This document shows, piece after piece, positions 40,916 to 53,500 of a DNA stretch of 64,000 bases. The first letter of the stretch is position 1. Each line of letters begins with the position of its first letter. The translations under genes were made by a program, and so were the position numbers. The stretch comes from Hirundichthys speculiger (taxonomy: Eukaryota > Chordata > Actinopteri > Beloniformes > Exocoetidae), in NCBI GenBank assembly GCA_018398805.1, contig JAGFBZ010002033.1:1015501-1079500 (forward strand), written 5' to 3'. The notes under the pieces were generated by a model. It was given only the letters and a program-made list of their open reading frames with translations, was not told where the DNA came from and made no database searches.

Positions 40916-42533
40916 TGATGGTTGTTTGATTTCAATATATTGACTTTGGAAACAAATATTGCATGAAATCTAATGGCATTATTGTTTATTTTTGTGTGCA
41001 TCACAAAATAAAGGAAGACATGGTACTTTTTTAGCGGTCCTATATTGTCAGTGCTATATGTACGACTAATATTCATGGTGTAAATCGTTATATGGGGGAA
41101 TTGTTGCGCTTGGTGCAGGTCTGCGCTCTCCAAGTGCTTTTCTAGTTAAACATGAAATATGCTGGATTGGGAAAGTCCACAGCTTTGTGGTTGCAGTTGG
41201 ATGCATAATAAATGCAGTTCTGTCATCTCTTTGGTCCTTCCAGCTCCTACTTGATGGTTATCAACTTGCCCAATCATTTCATCTTCTTTCATCTCAGATA
41301 TGTGTGTGGGCACAGTGAGCATGACTACTTTTTACTCATTGCATCAAGAAAATAGCTTCCTTACAGTTTTTTTTACGCTTGTCGTTTAATGTAATTCCCA
41401 TACTGAATTTATATGTGGTTGGGAGTTATTGCTTTTGCAGCCATGCAGAGATAAATTTTTCCCACAACACTGTCCATGTCGACACACACACTCTGAGGTT
41501 TTGCACTATGTGCTGGTATATAGAGGTTTTCATGATAAATATATCTCCTTTAGTGTTAACACAAAATATAGCAGAGATGAAATGGGAATGTGTCAGTATA
41601 ATCCAAGTGGGATGTATTCTATTATCAAGATACTTACTTGTTGAGATTGAGGCTTTGAGAATTATCATTCAAGTAGTTGATGAAAAACTTTGGAACGGAG
41701 CAACGTAGTGAAGGAATCTAACATTTATGGAGCCTGACGTTTAAGTGAGGGGCAGGCATATTACACAACCACGTGCATACACACGTGCATGCAGTATGAG
41801 GCCCAGGATACGAGCAACATTTTATTGGACCCAATTCTCACACACTTAAAATGCACCTTGGCCTTGTGCTTCTCCTCAGTTCCCAGCAGACATTGTTGCA
41901 TTCATAACCCCAGTCCGTTTCCACGCTGTGCCACCAGATTGTTTAATTCGTTTGTTTAGTTGAAGTGGAACAGGAGCGCACTGTTAGACCAGTAAAACGT
42001 GAGCGCTGGTTCCCAAACTGCTTCTGAGTCAGTAAAATCAGGTTAACTGCTCTTTTAAACGGGTCACAGTACTCCCGGCCATCTTCTGTTTTCAGTTTTA
42101 GTTCATTTGCAAAGGATGCTTTTATGTTTCAGTTTAGTTTTTGTTTACATAAAGTTTTAGTTTTTGTTTGGTTCAATATTTTATAACAATGTTTTTATTT
42201 GTTTTCACGTAAACATCTCTGCGAGAAAAGTATTCCAACCTTTTTTGTCCCAGGTTTGCAGGTACAGCATTTGTTTACATATTGCAAAGATTTTAAAAAA
42301 GATTTTTTTTAAAAAAAAAAAGAGAAACATGCACACAAGAACAAATAACATAACAACAAAACAAACTAACAAAAAAAAAACAAAACAAAAAAAAAAAAAA
42401 AACATTACCTTGCCAAAAATTGATTGAGCTTAAAACCTTAACATGCCACCAAACATGAAAACAAATGGTACATTTACATATTTAGATGCACAAATTATAT
42501 TGTATAGGTCCACAGCAAAATATTAATTTCAAT
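40916..42533. other. Intergenic, nothing assigned
   Basis: AT-rich, with A-rich low-complexity sequence at 42290-42410 that may be the 3' flank of the adjacent L1-like fragment. No gene was seen. Confidence 0.5.
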
Positions 42534-42990
42534 TTAATCAGTATCTTCTGTCAAATCAAAATTTCCCACAAAATCTTTAAATTGTTGCCACACCTTTTCA
42601 AATATAGACAACTTTTTCCTCCTAATACATGTAATTCTTTCTAGAGGATATACTGTGAGCATCTGTTTCACCCAGTGCACCAGTTTGGGTCTCTTACTTT
42701 TTTTCCAATATATTGCAATTATTCTTTTTGCTTGTATCAGACACATATTAATCATTATTTTTTCAGTTTTTGAAAAATTGTGTTTTTCTGGATATATTCC
42801 TAAAATGAAAAACGCAGGACTTTTTGAAATATCCTTTGATATTATTGACTCTACTGCTATTTTTACCTCCTCCCAAAAGAGTTCCACTTCAGGGCATGTC
42901 CACATACAATGGAACAATGTTCCTTTATCATTTAAACACTTTGTACATATATCAGGTACATTATGATTATATCTGTTTGGTTCAATATTA
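42534..42990 (-). mobile_element. L1-like LINE ORF2 C-terminal fragment
   Basis: The minus-strand reading contains DICTKCLNDKGTLFHCMWTC (C-x2-C-x8-H-x4-C), then FWEEV and, further on, MINMCLIQAKRIIAIYWKKS. A Cys-His motif followed by FW and an IxxAKxxIxxxW-type segment is the C-terminal region of L1-clade ORF2 proteins. Endonuclease and reverse transcriptase are missing; the copy is 5'-truncated or broken. Confidence 0.75.
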
Positions 42991-44989
42991 ATTCCAGTTA
43001 TTATTTAATACTGAGTGGGTGTTAAATCACAAACTCAGTTCTTTGTGAAGGCAAATGACTCACAGTCACGAAGACAAGCCGTATCAACAAACAGTCGCAA
43101 ATGAATGCTCGTACATCTGTGGACCAAATTCACAGACACAAACCCTTCCTGTATATCTGTGCTTTATTTTGAGGCAGTTTTATACTTTGAGTACAGTTTG
43201 TATTCCATCTTACTGTGCCAAAGTGTTTTTACAACCCTGGTTTTAGTTTTTATGATCACTATTGTTATCATTATTATTTAACTATGATAACGTCACTCTA
43301 TGATGACTAAATCAAACAAAAATGACTGTTTTGAGGTTGGATGGGAGCAGTTTGAGCAGACAGGATGCGCGTGGTGGTACATGGCACACTTGTGCTTGCC
43401 GATATGATGAATTAGTCTCTAGACAGATGGCTTATCCCCCTTTGAGGGATCGTACTCTGTACCTGAACGCTGTGGGATAAGATTTTGTCTTTGGTTGTCT
43501 TTGGAACGATTGAATATTATTCCAGGCACTGAACATCTAAGACGCTGCATCTCTGTCAGAATGCACCAGCTTGCTTTTCCATCTTTAAATATCCTATTCA
43601 TTTGGTCTCGCCAGTGTCTTAATTAAAGGTTAATTCTGGTGTTTTCTTTTCTTTTTTGTGTTAGCGAAGCCATGAAAAGCCAAATAGTGTATTGAATCAG
43701 TGTTTAACATAGCATGTGCGGTCCAATAGTGCTTATTTCTCTCTGTCAAGGAGTGTGTTTACGGGCACATTAATGGGTGGGATTTGAGTCTTATTCTGGA
43801 TTTGATCATTTTCAGGACCAAGGCCTCGTGTGTGTACAGCTGTGACTGATTTCTCAACGTCTCAGCCACTATTACTGCCAGCAGAGCCTGGAGAAGCTGT
43901 TTACATGACTCTGTATCCCAAGTTCTGTTGGGGGCTACAGGTAGCCTGTTCAGGTTTGTTAAAGCTTTATCAGATGTTTATAACCATAACAGTTAATGCT
44001 CTAGTAGACTTTCATTGCTGTCCACAAACAATTAAAACACACCATATACAGAGATTGAAGGTTCCTGCCATAGCCAGTTCAAGCCGAGTCCCAGTCTATG
44101 GCCGTTTGCTGCACACACTCATCCTCTCTCTCGTCCACTTTGAAAAGAACTCCATGGACGGCTGAAATAATCTCATAATTCACACATACGGTATGCACGT
44201 TATTTCATTAGATAATATTCATCACACTTGTCATTCCTGCAAATCATGCTCCATAAGTACTAAATGGCTTTGAGTCTACTGCTGATTTTTTTTTTCTCCA
44301 AATATAACACCACTCAGACCTGTCTGAGTGATGCTAGAGCTGTTCTAGAGGAAGTAAAATCATATGCATCATTTTTCACTTGTTTGGTCCAGATCTCTTT
44401 TTAATGCAGCTCATTTTGTCTGTCTGGTGTTGTGGTCCTGAGGAACTGGAGCTGCTGCTGCTGCTCCCACGTAACCCTCTGCGATTAGCTCATGGTTCTT
44501 CTCGTCTTAGTTGGCAGCGTTACTTGGCTTGAGTAACACTGACGTGACTGTATGATTGACAGGAAGAAAACTTCCATTTATCTTGGGGTTTTGCGTCAGT
44601 CAGGCAGATCTGCTGCTGTATCTGGTGTTCTGCTGTTAATCTCCTCTGTGTGTACTACAGCGTGGAGGAACTGTGTGTGTAGATGGTGTGGTAATCAAAG
44701 CAGTCACCAGTTCCCGCTTGCAAGCCCATTTATGGTTCTTGGGCGATTTTGTACGTAAAACGGTTACTGTAACTGTTACTGACGGAGCGTCAGCGACAAG
44801 TCACGTTAAAGTGAGTCGGTCTGGAGCCTGAACTCTCTCTCATTTATCAGCAGGCTGCAACAGGAGAACTGGGTTTTTCCAGTAACCTACTTTCAACACA
44901 TATGTGGATAGATGCACCTTCAAATGAACAACGACAACAACATTTTTTTTCTCCATGACAATATTTATCTCGCAAAAATGAAGCCAAAA
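42991..44989. other. Intergenic, nothing assigned
   Basis: No repeat ends, coding exon chain or RNA gene was recognised. Short frames (43055, 43830, 44552) lack signatures. Confidence 0.5.
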
Positions 44990-45720
44990 GGAAAGAATAA
45001 TGTAGACAATACTAAGTACCCCCATGATTTCATAGTTTAATAGATGGACCTTTAGCAGCAATAACATCAAGTAGTTGTTTCCTGTAAGACTTTCCAAGTC
45101 CCTTACATCACTGTGGAGGAATTCTGACCCATCCTTCTGTACAAACATTGCTTCAGTTCTTTGAGGTTTTGGGGCATTTCCACAGCTCTCTTAAAGTTCT
45201 GCCATAGAATTTCAGCTGGGTTAAAGTCTGGAGTTTAACTAGGCCACTCCAAAACCTTGCTTCTTTTAATTCTTTTAGCCATTCTGATGTAGATTTGTGT
45301 ATGTACTACAGATCATTGTCCTATTTCATTACCCAGTTTTCACCAACAGCTATTGCTCTATACGTCTGTCTTACAGCGATAACAGTGAGACAGATGGCCT
45401 CACGTTTGGATCTACGATACTCTGGTTTACAGAGGAGTTCACGATTCACTCAGAGACTGCAACATGTCCGGGTCCTTTGGCTGCAAAACAACCCTACATC
45501 ATCACCCCTCCACCACCTTGCTTGACTGTAGGTATGGACTATCTCTGCTGAAAGGCTGTGTTTGGTTTTCATCAAACATGGTGCCTTGATGGATGAGACC
45601 AAACAATTCCTCTTTGATCTCATTTGTCCATAGGCCATTGTTCCAGGAGTCAGATGCAGTTTTGACAAACCTGCACTGTTTTTGACTGCAGGACATAAAA
45701 TCCAAATTGGTTCCTGAGGC
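44990..45720 (-). mobile_element. Tc1-like transposon relic
   Basis: Minus-strand frames read SWNNGLWTNEIKEELFGLIH and, after a shift, GDDVGLFCSQRTRTC. These are decayed versions of the Tc1 transposase blocks FWNNVLWTDETK and VMIWACFAATG. Another diagnostic stretch is TTTAGCAGCAATAACATCAA near 45050. Terminal repeats were not both identified; the limits are approximate. It is a different family from the copy at 31951. Confidence 0.75.
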
Positions 45721-46010
45721 GTTATCTAACCCAGCTCCTCTTCGTTACACTTAATTCCTCTCAGGTTGAGAGCTGAGCCATACAGTTATGTGGCCGACTC
45801 TGCTTAAAGATCTGAAGGGGTCTTGGTGGTATTGCTGATACAGAGCAGATCTGAGAGAGCTAACGGTACCAATGCTTGATCACAACACTGACCATAGTTT
45901 TGTGGCTTCAGAAGAAGTGGATGAAATTATGAAAGAAAGGTTGCTGCTTTGCATTCACCAAAACCATTGATCATGATCAGGAGAAGAAAAATGAGATTTG
46001 ACACACTTTC

Positions 46011-46014
46011 TCTA

Positions 46015-46055
<41 letters not shown>

Positions 46056-46089
46056 TTCACTGACTCACACACACACACACACACACACA
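46011..46089. repeat. (CT)n-(CA)n compound microsatellite
   Basis: CT repeats (about 46011-46056) are followed by CA repeats (about 46067-46089). Confidence 0.9.
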
Positions 46090-46599
46090 AACAGCCTTAT
46101 TTAGTCTGAGTCTTGACATGTTCACAAGTGAGTGGCGGCCGGTAACAGAAACCTCCCTGCCTGTCCATGTGTGTCCCAGCTGTGGGAACTGGTGACCACA
46201 CGTCCCTTCCTTCTTCCACGCACACACACACGCACATTTACACACCCTGACCTAAGAAAAATTGAGTTCCTCGACTGAGATCACAGCTGGATCTGCCACA
46301 GGACAGAACTATTTAAAAGAGGGGGGGGAAAAAAGAAGGCAACCTATTAAAAAACCCTTTGATCCTCCGCAGCGTCCAATCAAAATGAAATTAGCTGCAG
46401 AAATATAACCAAGTGCTTCTGTTCAGACTCAAGTCTGTCATGCAGGTTGCATGACTGCAAGCAAAACCCTATTTCCTATTTCTCTTTCCATTAAACTGCC
46501 ACTTTCAGGAAATCTCCACCTTTCAAGTCTGAAAAAGCATCTGCTGAAAAAGAGGGGCAAGAAATACGCAACGTTGAGTAATGTTTGTTGAAAGGGGGC

Positions 46600-46996
46600 C
46601 AGTATACTGTTGATTACCCTATCAGCAGTGAGGCTGCTGAAGGACTGAGAGAAAGATAGACAGAAAGAAGAGAGGGACCGTGGAGGAGAGGAGTGAGGGC
46701 TTTTAACTGCCTTTCCATACAAGGAGAGGCAGGGGGAGAAAAGAGGTGGAGGGGGAGGAGAAAGCAAGAGAAAGAGGAGGGTAACATGAGGAGATACAAT
46801 GAGAAAGAGAGAGAGAGAGGGAAGGGAGGAGGAGAGAAATTTGGAAAGAGATAAAGCCAGGCAATAGAGCGATAAAAGCTGATAAAGCTGCACCCGTCAC
46901 AGTAGGGAGAAAGAGGAGAAGAGTGAGCGGAGCTGTATCCTCTCAGTGATTCTGCTGCTGCTTCCCTCTGTCACTGGCTGACTGGTACCAACACAG
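46600..46996 (+). promoter_or_regulatory. Probable spon2-like promoter and noncoding exon 1
   Basis: A strongly purine-rich tract (about 46640-46850) is followed by three GATA motifs (AGATAAAG, CGATAAAA, TGATAAAG at about 46849-46887). A candidate exon then ends ACCAACACAG|GTAGGG at 46997. The coding exon at 50543 begins right after its acceptor, so a separate upstream 5' exon is required. Exon start and promoter are inferred. Confidence 0.45.
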
Positions 46997-49900
46997 GTAG
47001 GGAAGCCACACGGAGCACTTTCATTCATTCTCTGCACACAAAAACCAGTGATTGACTTTGACTTTTTTGGCCAGATGAAATCCAGTCAGCTCATCTCTTT
47101 GCTATGTAAAGCTATAGTACGCCAAATGCAAGAGTTCAGATTGTGCAGTCGCAAAAAAACATGCCAGTTTAAAAAAAATGCAGTTACATATAAAGTTTTG
47201 CTGAAAGAAATTGCAATCAAGTGCTATGCAATAACTAACAGCAAAATACATATAAATATCAAAGGTAAAAGTAATCAACCGGACAGTCTTTGAACTTTAG
47301 TTGCTATTTTATACTACATAAACTGTATACGCTAGATTACTAAATGATTTGTACATTAACACATTATCACGTCTGCACAACACAAATTTATACTTGTTGG
47401 TCAACAGCGAACTGGGGAAAGCCTGCGCGTGTTAAACATAATCTGTAAAGTAGTTTTAATAACAGAATGACACTTCTGGCAACTGGCGTATAGTATATTA
47501 TAGATTTGATATTGAAATTTAAAAAAAGCAACAACAGTTGAATAAATGTATTCAGGTTAAGTACACGTATATCAGTAGGATCAATATATCTCCCAGCAAA
47601 CAGGAACAGAGACATCTTATTAAAACCCAAAAGATCTTAGATGAGAGAATTCATTCAGATTGACCACAGATTTTTGCATTTTGGGCATATTTGATCTGCC
47701 AGATGTTCCACTGCAATCTCAGTGATTTAGGTGAACCATCCAGGTGTCTGCGTGCGCTGTGTATCCTCTCTAGTCCTTCTGTTGACAGTGAAGCTTAAGT
47801 GCTTCAGGAAAACTGATCTCCGCACCCCTTCCTCTCCTCTCTCGGTGTCTGAACTGACGCTTACGCTGTCATGATCAAGTTTCTGACCTCCTGCTGGGAT
47901 GCACACCTGGCCGAGTCTCTGTCTGTGTTTCCACGCATATCCATGAATGAATGAAATGTTAGCGACGGACACTGAAGAGGCACACATGAGAGATAATCCA
48001 AGACAGATGGATGCATCTTTTTTTTTTTTTTCAACTGCATGAACTCCTGAATCCACGATTGCCCAATAAAAGATGGGAAAAAAAAAATCAGCAGATTACC
48101 TTCCCACCGTTTCCTTGTTAAAAATTGAGCCTACCTCCGGCTGCGTGCACCAATCTGTGAATCTGTGCTTATGTGTGCATACCTGAATGCCTGTGTATAT
48201 GAGCTGGAGTGAATGTTTGTATTATCCCTGCATGTGGCTGCTCTAATAGCGCAGTGAAGGTGCCCAAAGGGCATCAGCCGCCATGTTTGGCCCCGTGCCA
48301 CATCCCCCTGTTTTATTGTGTCTCGTGCCTGACGGAAAAACTGCTGTGTGTGTTTGTGTCTGTGTTTACAGATGAGACCAGGTCTGCAGTGTGTAAACTT
48401 TGTGCTGATGGAAAAAAAAAAACGTTCATCTGCATATATAAAGTAAATAACCACCATGTGGACTGTAACTTTTAATGTATCTGTGGGTTGGTGTGTTGAC
48501 TGATAAAACACTGCGTTGTGGGAATCCGAGTTATGTCTTTTGTATGTACTAATGTCAGCATGACATGAAGTTCAGAGGGACGGTCACAGGGTTTACTCAG
48601 AGTGTGGGAGAAAGAGATCCTATCCCAGTTTCTGACCATCTGCCTCACACTTTATCTGAAATAGATCATTTCAGAAATAAAGCTCAAGTTCAGGCAAGTT
48701 ATCTGGAGTGAATTTCCAGGTAGAGAAGTTAATCTTCCTTGACCAGAACATGTGGGCCTGGGGGAAAGTGTGAAAGTAACAAAAAACAGGTAAACCTCTG
48801 CAAGACGCTGTTTGAAAATTGACCTCCTTTTCTGCACTAAACATAGCAGAGATAGCAGACAGGACAGCTGCGGTTAAGTCCACATACTGAAGTTAAAAGC
48901 TCAGACGTGGGTCGTGAATTTCCATTAGCGCAAGTGCTCGATTACAAAATTGTCATGTTGTGCCAATATAGGCATAGTTAAAGTTGCTTTTTGGGATCCG
49001 TTGCACATTTAAGTATCCAAACGTGGATCTCATCTGCCTCCTGCAGAGCTGCAAAGTTGGTGATCAGCTGACTGAACAGCCGGATCAAAGCTGGGCTCAG
49101 TGTGTCTCCATACTTAAGGCATTTTTATGGGAGACTGTTAAATCCTGCCGTGGTTAATATGCATTTAATGGAGACAGGGAATTGATAAAACACTCAGGGA
49201 CTTATAAGGCTGCGGTCAGAAAAGTGTCAGAGTTGGATTTTTGCAGCTATATTGGCAGAGTAATTCAATCTGACCTCTGGAAATAGACTTCAGGGACAAT
49301 ATGCAGCAGGACATGGGTGTTATGTGTGTTGATGGTAAGTGTGTGTTTGTGTGCACACGTGTGTGTTTGTGCACTGGATGACTCACCCATATTTAACTGT
49401 CTGCATTCAGCAGCTGCTTGGAGTTTTAGTTATACTATAGAAACCCATGGAAATGGCGCTCTCTTACTGTACCATAAAAAGAAAAAAGTAAAAAAAAGTC
49501 TGACATCCACTTTAGCATGTCATCTTGGATTTAAAACATGAGCCAATAAAACACAAAGTGAGTAATATGACATCATTTCTTTTTTTCTTTCTTTCTCTCT
49601 TTCTTTTCTCTCCAAATAAAAAAGAAAAATGACAAATTTTTTTTTTTTTGAAGATTTTTAAAGAACTTTGTCATCCAAATGCATCAAGCCTTAAAAACAC
49701 GAGTCTGGAGTGAATTTAGGTAAAGTGTTTGTGCATGCACATCATCCACATAGCACTGCGCAGGGACTGTTGTGTCATTTTAATCCTGCCACGCTCCAAA
49801 ACAGATAGAGATGTTTGGATGGCAGAAGAGCTGAGATGAAAAAAAAAAAATGTTGATGAGGTGGAGGATGAACCATGTGGTTTTTTTTTTTTCCCCCTGT

Positions 49901-50542
49901 TGCCTTCCTTTTACTATCATTATGATGAACAAATAACCTCAAATGCGTCTCTGGTGATAATCCTGCACATGCCCTCATCTCTCCTCTGCCTCCTAACGGA
50001 GGGAGTCTGACTCAGCAGCTGCTCGGAGGATGATCAGTCGGTGAGATCAGCAGAGCAGACAGAATTCACATCCATCCTCAGAGATGTCATCCGTGTTGTT
50101 TTATGTCAGGGCGGCTCCTGTAACAGACATTCCTGATGAATATTAACCACTGTGCCCTGCGGCCAGACACGGGGTCCAGCCCAAATGAGAGCAAGGATTT
50201 CTTTTGTTGAAGGCTTGAAGGTCAGCAGGTTCAATGAGCTTTGTTCTTTGATAAAAATGTGTTTTGATATGAGGGCAGGGATGTGGAATTCCCCAATTTC
50301 AAATGATTTTCCAGGATGGTCTGGGCTTGGTTTCCTAAATGTTCATGTTTGGATCCCTTCAATGGCTTGGACCAGTGTCCAAAGATTATGTGCAAGTACA
50401 GTACTTCTGAGAGACAGCATGCCACAATCTTTGCAACGTGATCACTTTTTTGGCCCGAGCTTTGTTGGAGTGGTCACTGTCAGTGTTTGTGCACACCATG
50501 AGTGAGGATTAACACCATTTCTCATCTCTTCACTTCTTTCAG
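46997..50542. other. spon2-like first intron
   Basis: No gene or transposon was recognised. Scattered A- and T-runs occur (about 48018, 49638, 49880). Confidence 0.45.
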
Positions 50543-53500
50543 ATGATGTCATCCGAACACCTGACCTGTGGTTGGCTGCAGCGGCTCCTCGTCGTGCTTG
50601 TGAAGCTTTGTTTTGCCTTTGCTGGGCCTTTGCAACCACTCAACGGGACACAATGCACAGCCAAGAACCCTGCTTCTTACATCCTGGTCTTTACAGGTCA
50701 CTGGAGCCCGCAGGCCTTTCCAAAGCAGTATCCCCTGTTCCGGCCCCCTGCACAGTGGTCCAAACTCATAGGTGAGAAAGACCGCTACAGACTAAGGCTT
50801 TAAAAAGGAACAACCTGCAGCACAAAATAGCAGAGACTGAACCTCAGTCTGAACTGAACCTCTGCTTCAGCTAAAGGTGTTTTTTTTTTTTTTCTTTTTT
50901 TTTTTTTGGTCATGGGGGTTTAAAGCATCATCTCCAGCATTTACACACAAAGGGGTGGGAGATGTTAATGAGTGGAAATGGAAAAAAAAGACAATCCAGC
51001 TGCTATTGGATGGCAGTTCTCGTTGTTTCTTAAACTTCTATCCAGCCACAACTTTAGTATTTTCTCCATTTCCTTGACCCAGCTTTACACAGCCTCCCAG
51101 ATTTCCTCTGGTTTACCGCAGCATTGGCGGTAAAGGCTGGATTGATAGTTTGGGAGCTTGTGAAGGTAGGTGCTGATAGTTGGGGTGTCGAGGAGTCAGA
51201 CCACTTACCTCAGAGAAAGAAAGAAGCAACAAGATCGTTTCTTCTTTCCCTCCTCCTTCTTTAAACCACCCCTGTCTTTTGCCCCTAAGCCATGGAGGAT
51301 GGGAAAGATGGTGGATGTTCAGCCATGAGTGTATATCTGTGTGGGTATTGAGGCTTTATCAGTTGTGGCTTTGGTTTCCAGCTGTCCCAGTGATGCCCTC
51401 TTACTCCAAATGGAGACCAGAAGCAGCAGTTCTGACACACCCATAATTATTTCCAAAGGAATAGCAAGATATGGTTTTTGCCAGAAGACAAAAATACAAG
51501 TCTGAAGGCGACAAAAATTAATGTATAATCAAGCCTGTTTGATCCAAGGTTTGTGCTGGCTCTTTGTGAATGTGTCTGGTGGTGGGGTGGGGGCACGGCG
51601 CCAAGGACACCGAAGAAATGGAATGTTTCGAAAAATGGGCAAGCAATTTAGAAAGAGTGGCCTTTGAAGTTTTGGTGGGGCTGAAATGTGGCACGTTATC
51701 AAGTTTCAAGGTTTTGATGCGAGCTGGAAATTTGTTAGAATGGAAATGTAATTAGGTGCGCGGGCAGTAGCAGTTTTCGGGGAAACAAGATAGTGTGTGA
51801 AGTGTGCTGGGCAGTTTGCGTGCGTGCGGCTAAGTGCGTGTTCATACATACGTCAAGACTGTTTAAGTTTAAATTCATGGTTGTGTTTGTGTCTGAAAAG
51901 TGAGGTAAGGCAGAACCGTCAGAGCATTTGTCAGCATGTTTCTGGCTAACCTTAGTCTGCCCTTAAAACCACTGGCCTGGGCCAGTGACTCTGTGGGTTT
52001 CAACACAGAGCTCCACAACAAGCGTAAAAGCTGGAACCTGATTTTTAACAGATTTCATAGATATGGAGCCAGAACTGCTGAAGAGAATGTGATGTCAGTG
52101 CAGGCCTGTAATGCACAAACAAGTAGCAATAAGAGTTTTCATAATAGCTAAATTATTTGTTCTCTGCCATCTGCCTGCCAAGTGCAAGATTCTGACCTGC
52201 CTCCTGGCAGCGGGTTGAGCCAGTTTTGTGGTTTCAGCAGCGATAGATGAAGAATTAAACATTGGAATATTACGTGCACATGGGCAATTCTTTCAGAATT
52301 ATCAGTTTAAGTGCAGGAAGTAGGAAGCAGCCATAGAAATACACGCAGGCTCCATGGTGGAAATGATCTCACCGTCTGGCTGAGGCTCTGTGGTGCTTCA
52401 TTGACATTGACATGCATTCCAGCGAATAAGCATCTCACTCTCGTCGTCTCAACTTTCTTCATTTTCTTTTCTCTCTTTAGCGGTCAGCCACAATCACCAT
52501 TTTAGGCTATGGGAGGAGGGGGCCTCAGCCAGCCAAGGGGTGCAGAACTTTGCTGAACTCGGGGTGACAGCGGAGCTCATGAGGGCAGCCAAGGAGGCCA
52601 GGAAGAAGCGCACGGTTGGCGCCATGCACCGAACAGCTGGCATTCCCAATGGCATCGGGCACAGCTCCACAGAGATGCTCATGCAGCCCCGGACCTCACT
52701 GGTAGGCACAGATGAAACTTAATTAAGAAAAAGCCAAAGCATAAAACCATACACCTTCATAAAAAAGCACACGCATGCTCAGACACAGTAGTCACACAAA
52801 CCATCTGTTTGACCTGTGTCTCCCAGTAGCTTCGCCCATCCGCTACGACCGAACACTTCACCACCTCTTTCCATTATATCCAGTCAGACTATGTTTAGCC
52901 CAAGCCCTTCAGCCCGGCAGCCACAAACGCCCACATCCATCCTGCGGGTTTGCTCTCTGTCTGCTGCTTGTCCCAATGAACTCTATAACTCAGGATCGAG
53001 GGACCTACGCTTGTTCAGTTAATAATAAAGCACGTAGAGAAACAGCTAGCATATCTCTGTCCGAAAGAAACTGAATCTACCTTCTGGTGTCTTTAAAGTT
53101 TATTTATCACCACACGTCCACGCTCTAGTTTGTGCTATGAGGGACTTTTGACCCAAGGATTTACCCTGCCCTCTCACACCGTGACAGCTGGGAAAGGCTC
53201 CAGTCCTCTGTGACCGTGGGTACAGAAAGGGCTGGATGGATAGATGGATACATAGATGTAAATTACTCATTAATGTCCTTATATTTTTGAACTCACTAGA
53301 ATTTTGCATACATCTTGCTATAATTCAAAGTTTGCTTGCTTTTACTGTATGGTGTGACGTCCTTGTGCCGCAGCAGCTGTAGCTCAGTGTGTCTTGTGAC
53401 TCTTCATCAGCCCGTTATATCAGCTTGGAGGATTTTTAGCTCATCCACCTGTGGGAAACATCTTCAGCTCTGGGATGTTGGTGGCTTTCTGTACAAGGAC

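Noticed and set aside
46438..46893. 151-codon open frame on the minus strand, Ser/Leu/Pro-rich
   Set aside because: It is the reverse complement of the purine-rich tract before the spon2-like exon. Low complexity explains the absence of stops.
49557..49625. CRISPR-like or other array in T/C-rich repeats
   Set aside because: Simple CT/T low complexity without regularly spaced unique spacers; a vertebrate nuclear locus makes this implausible.
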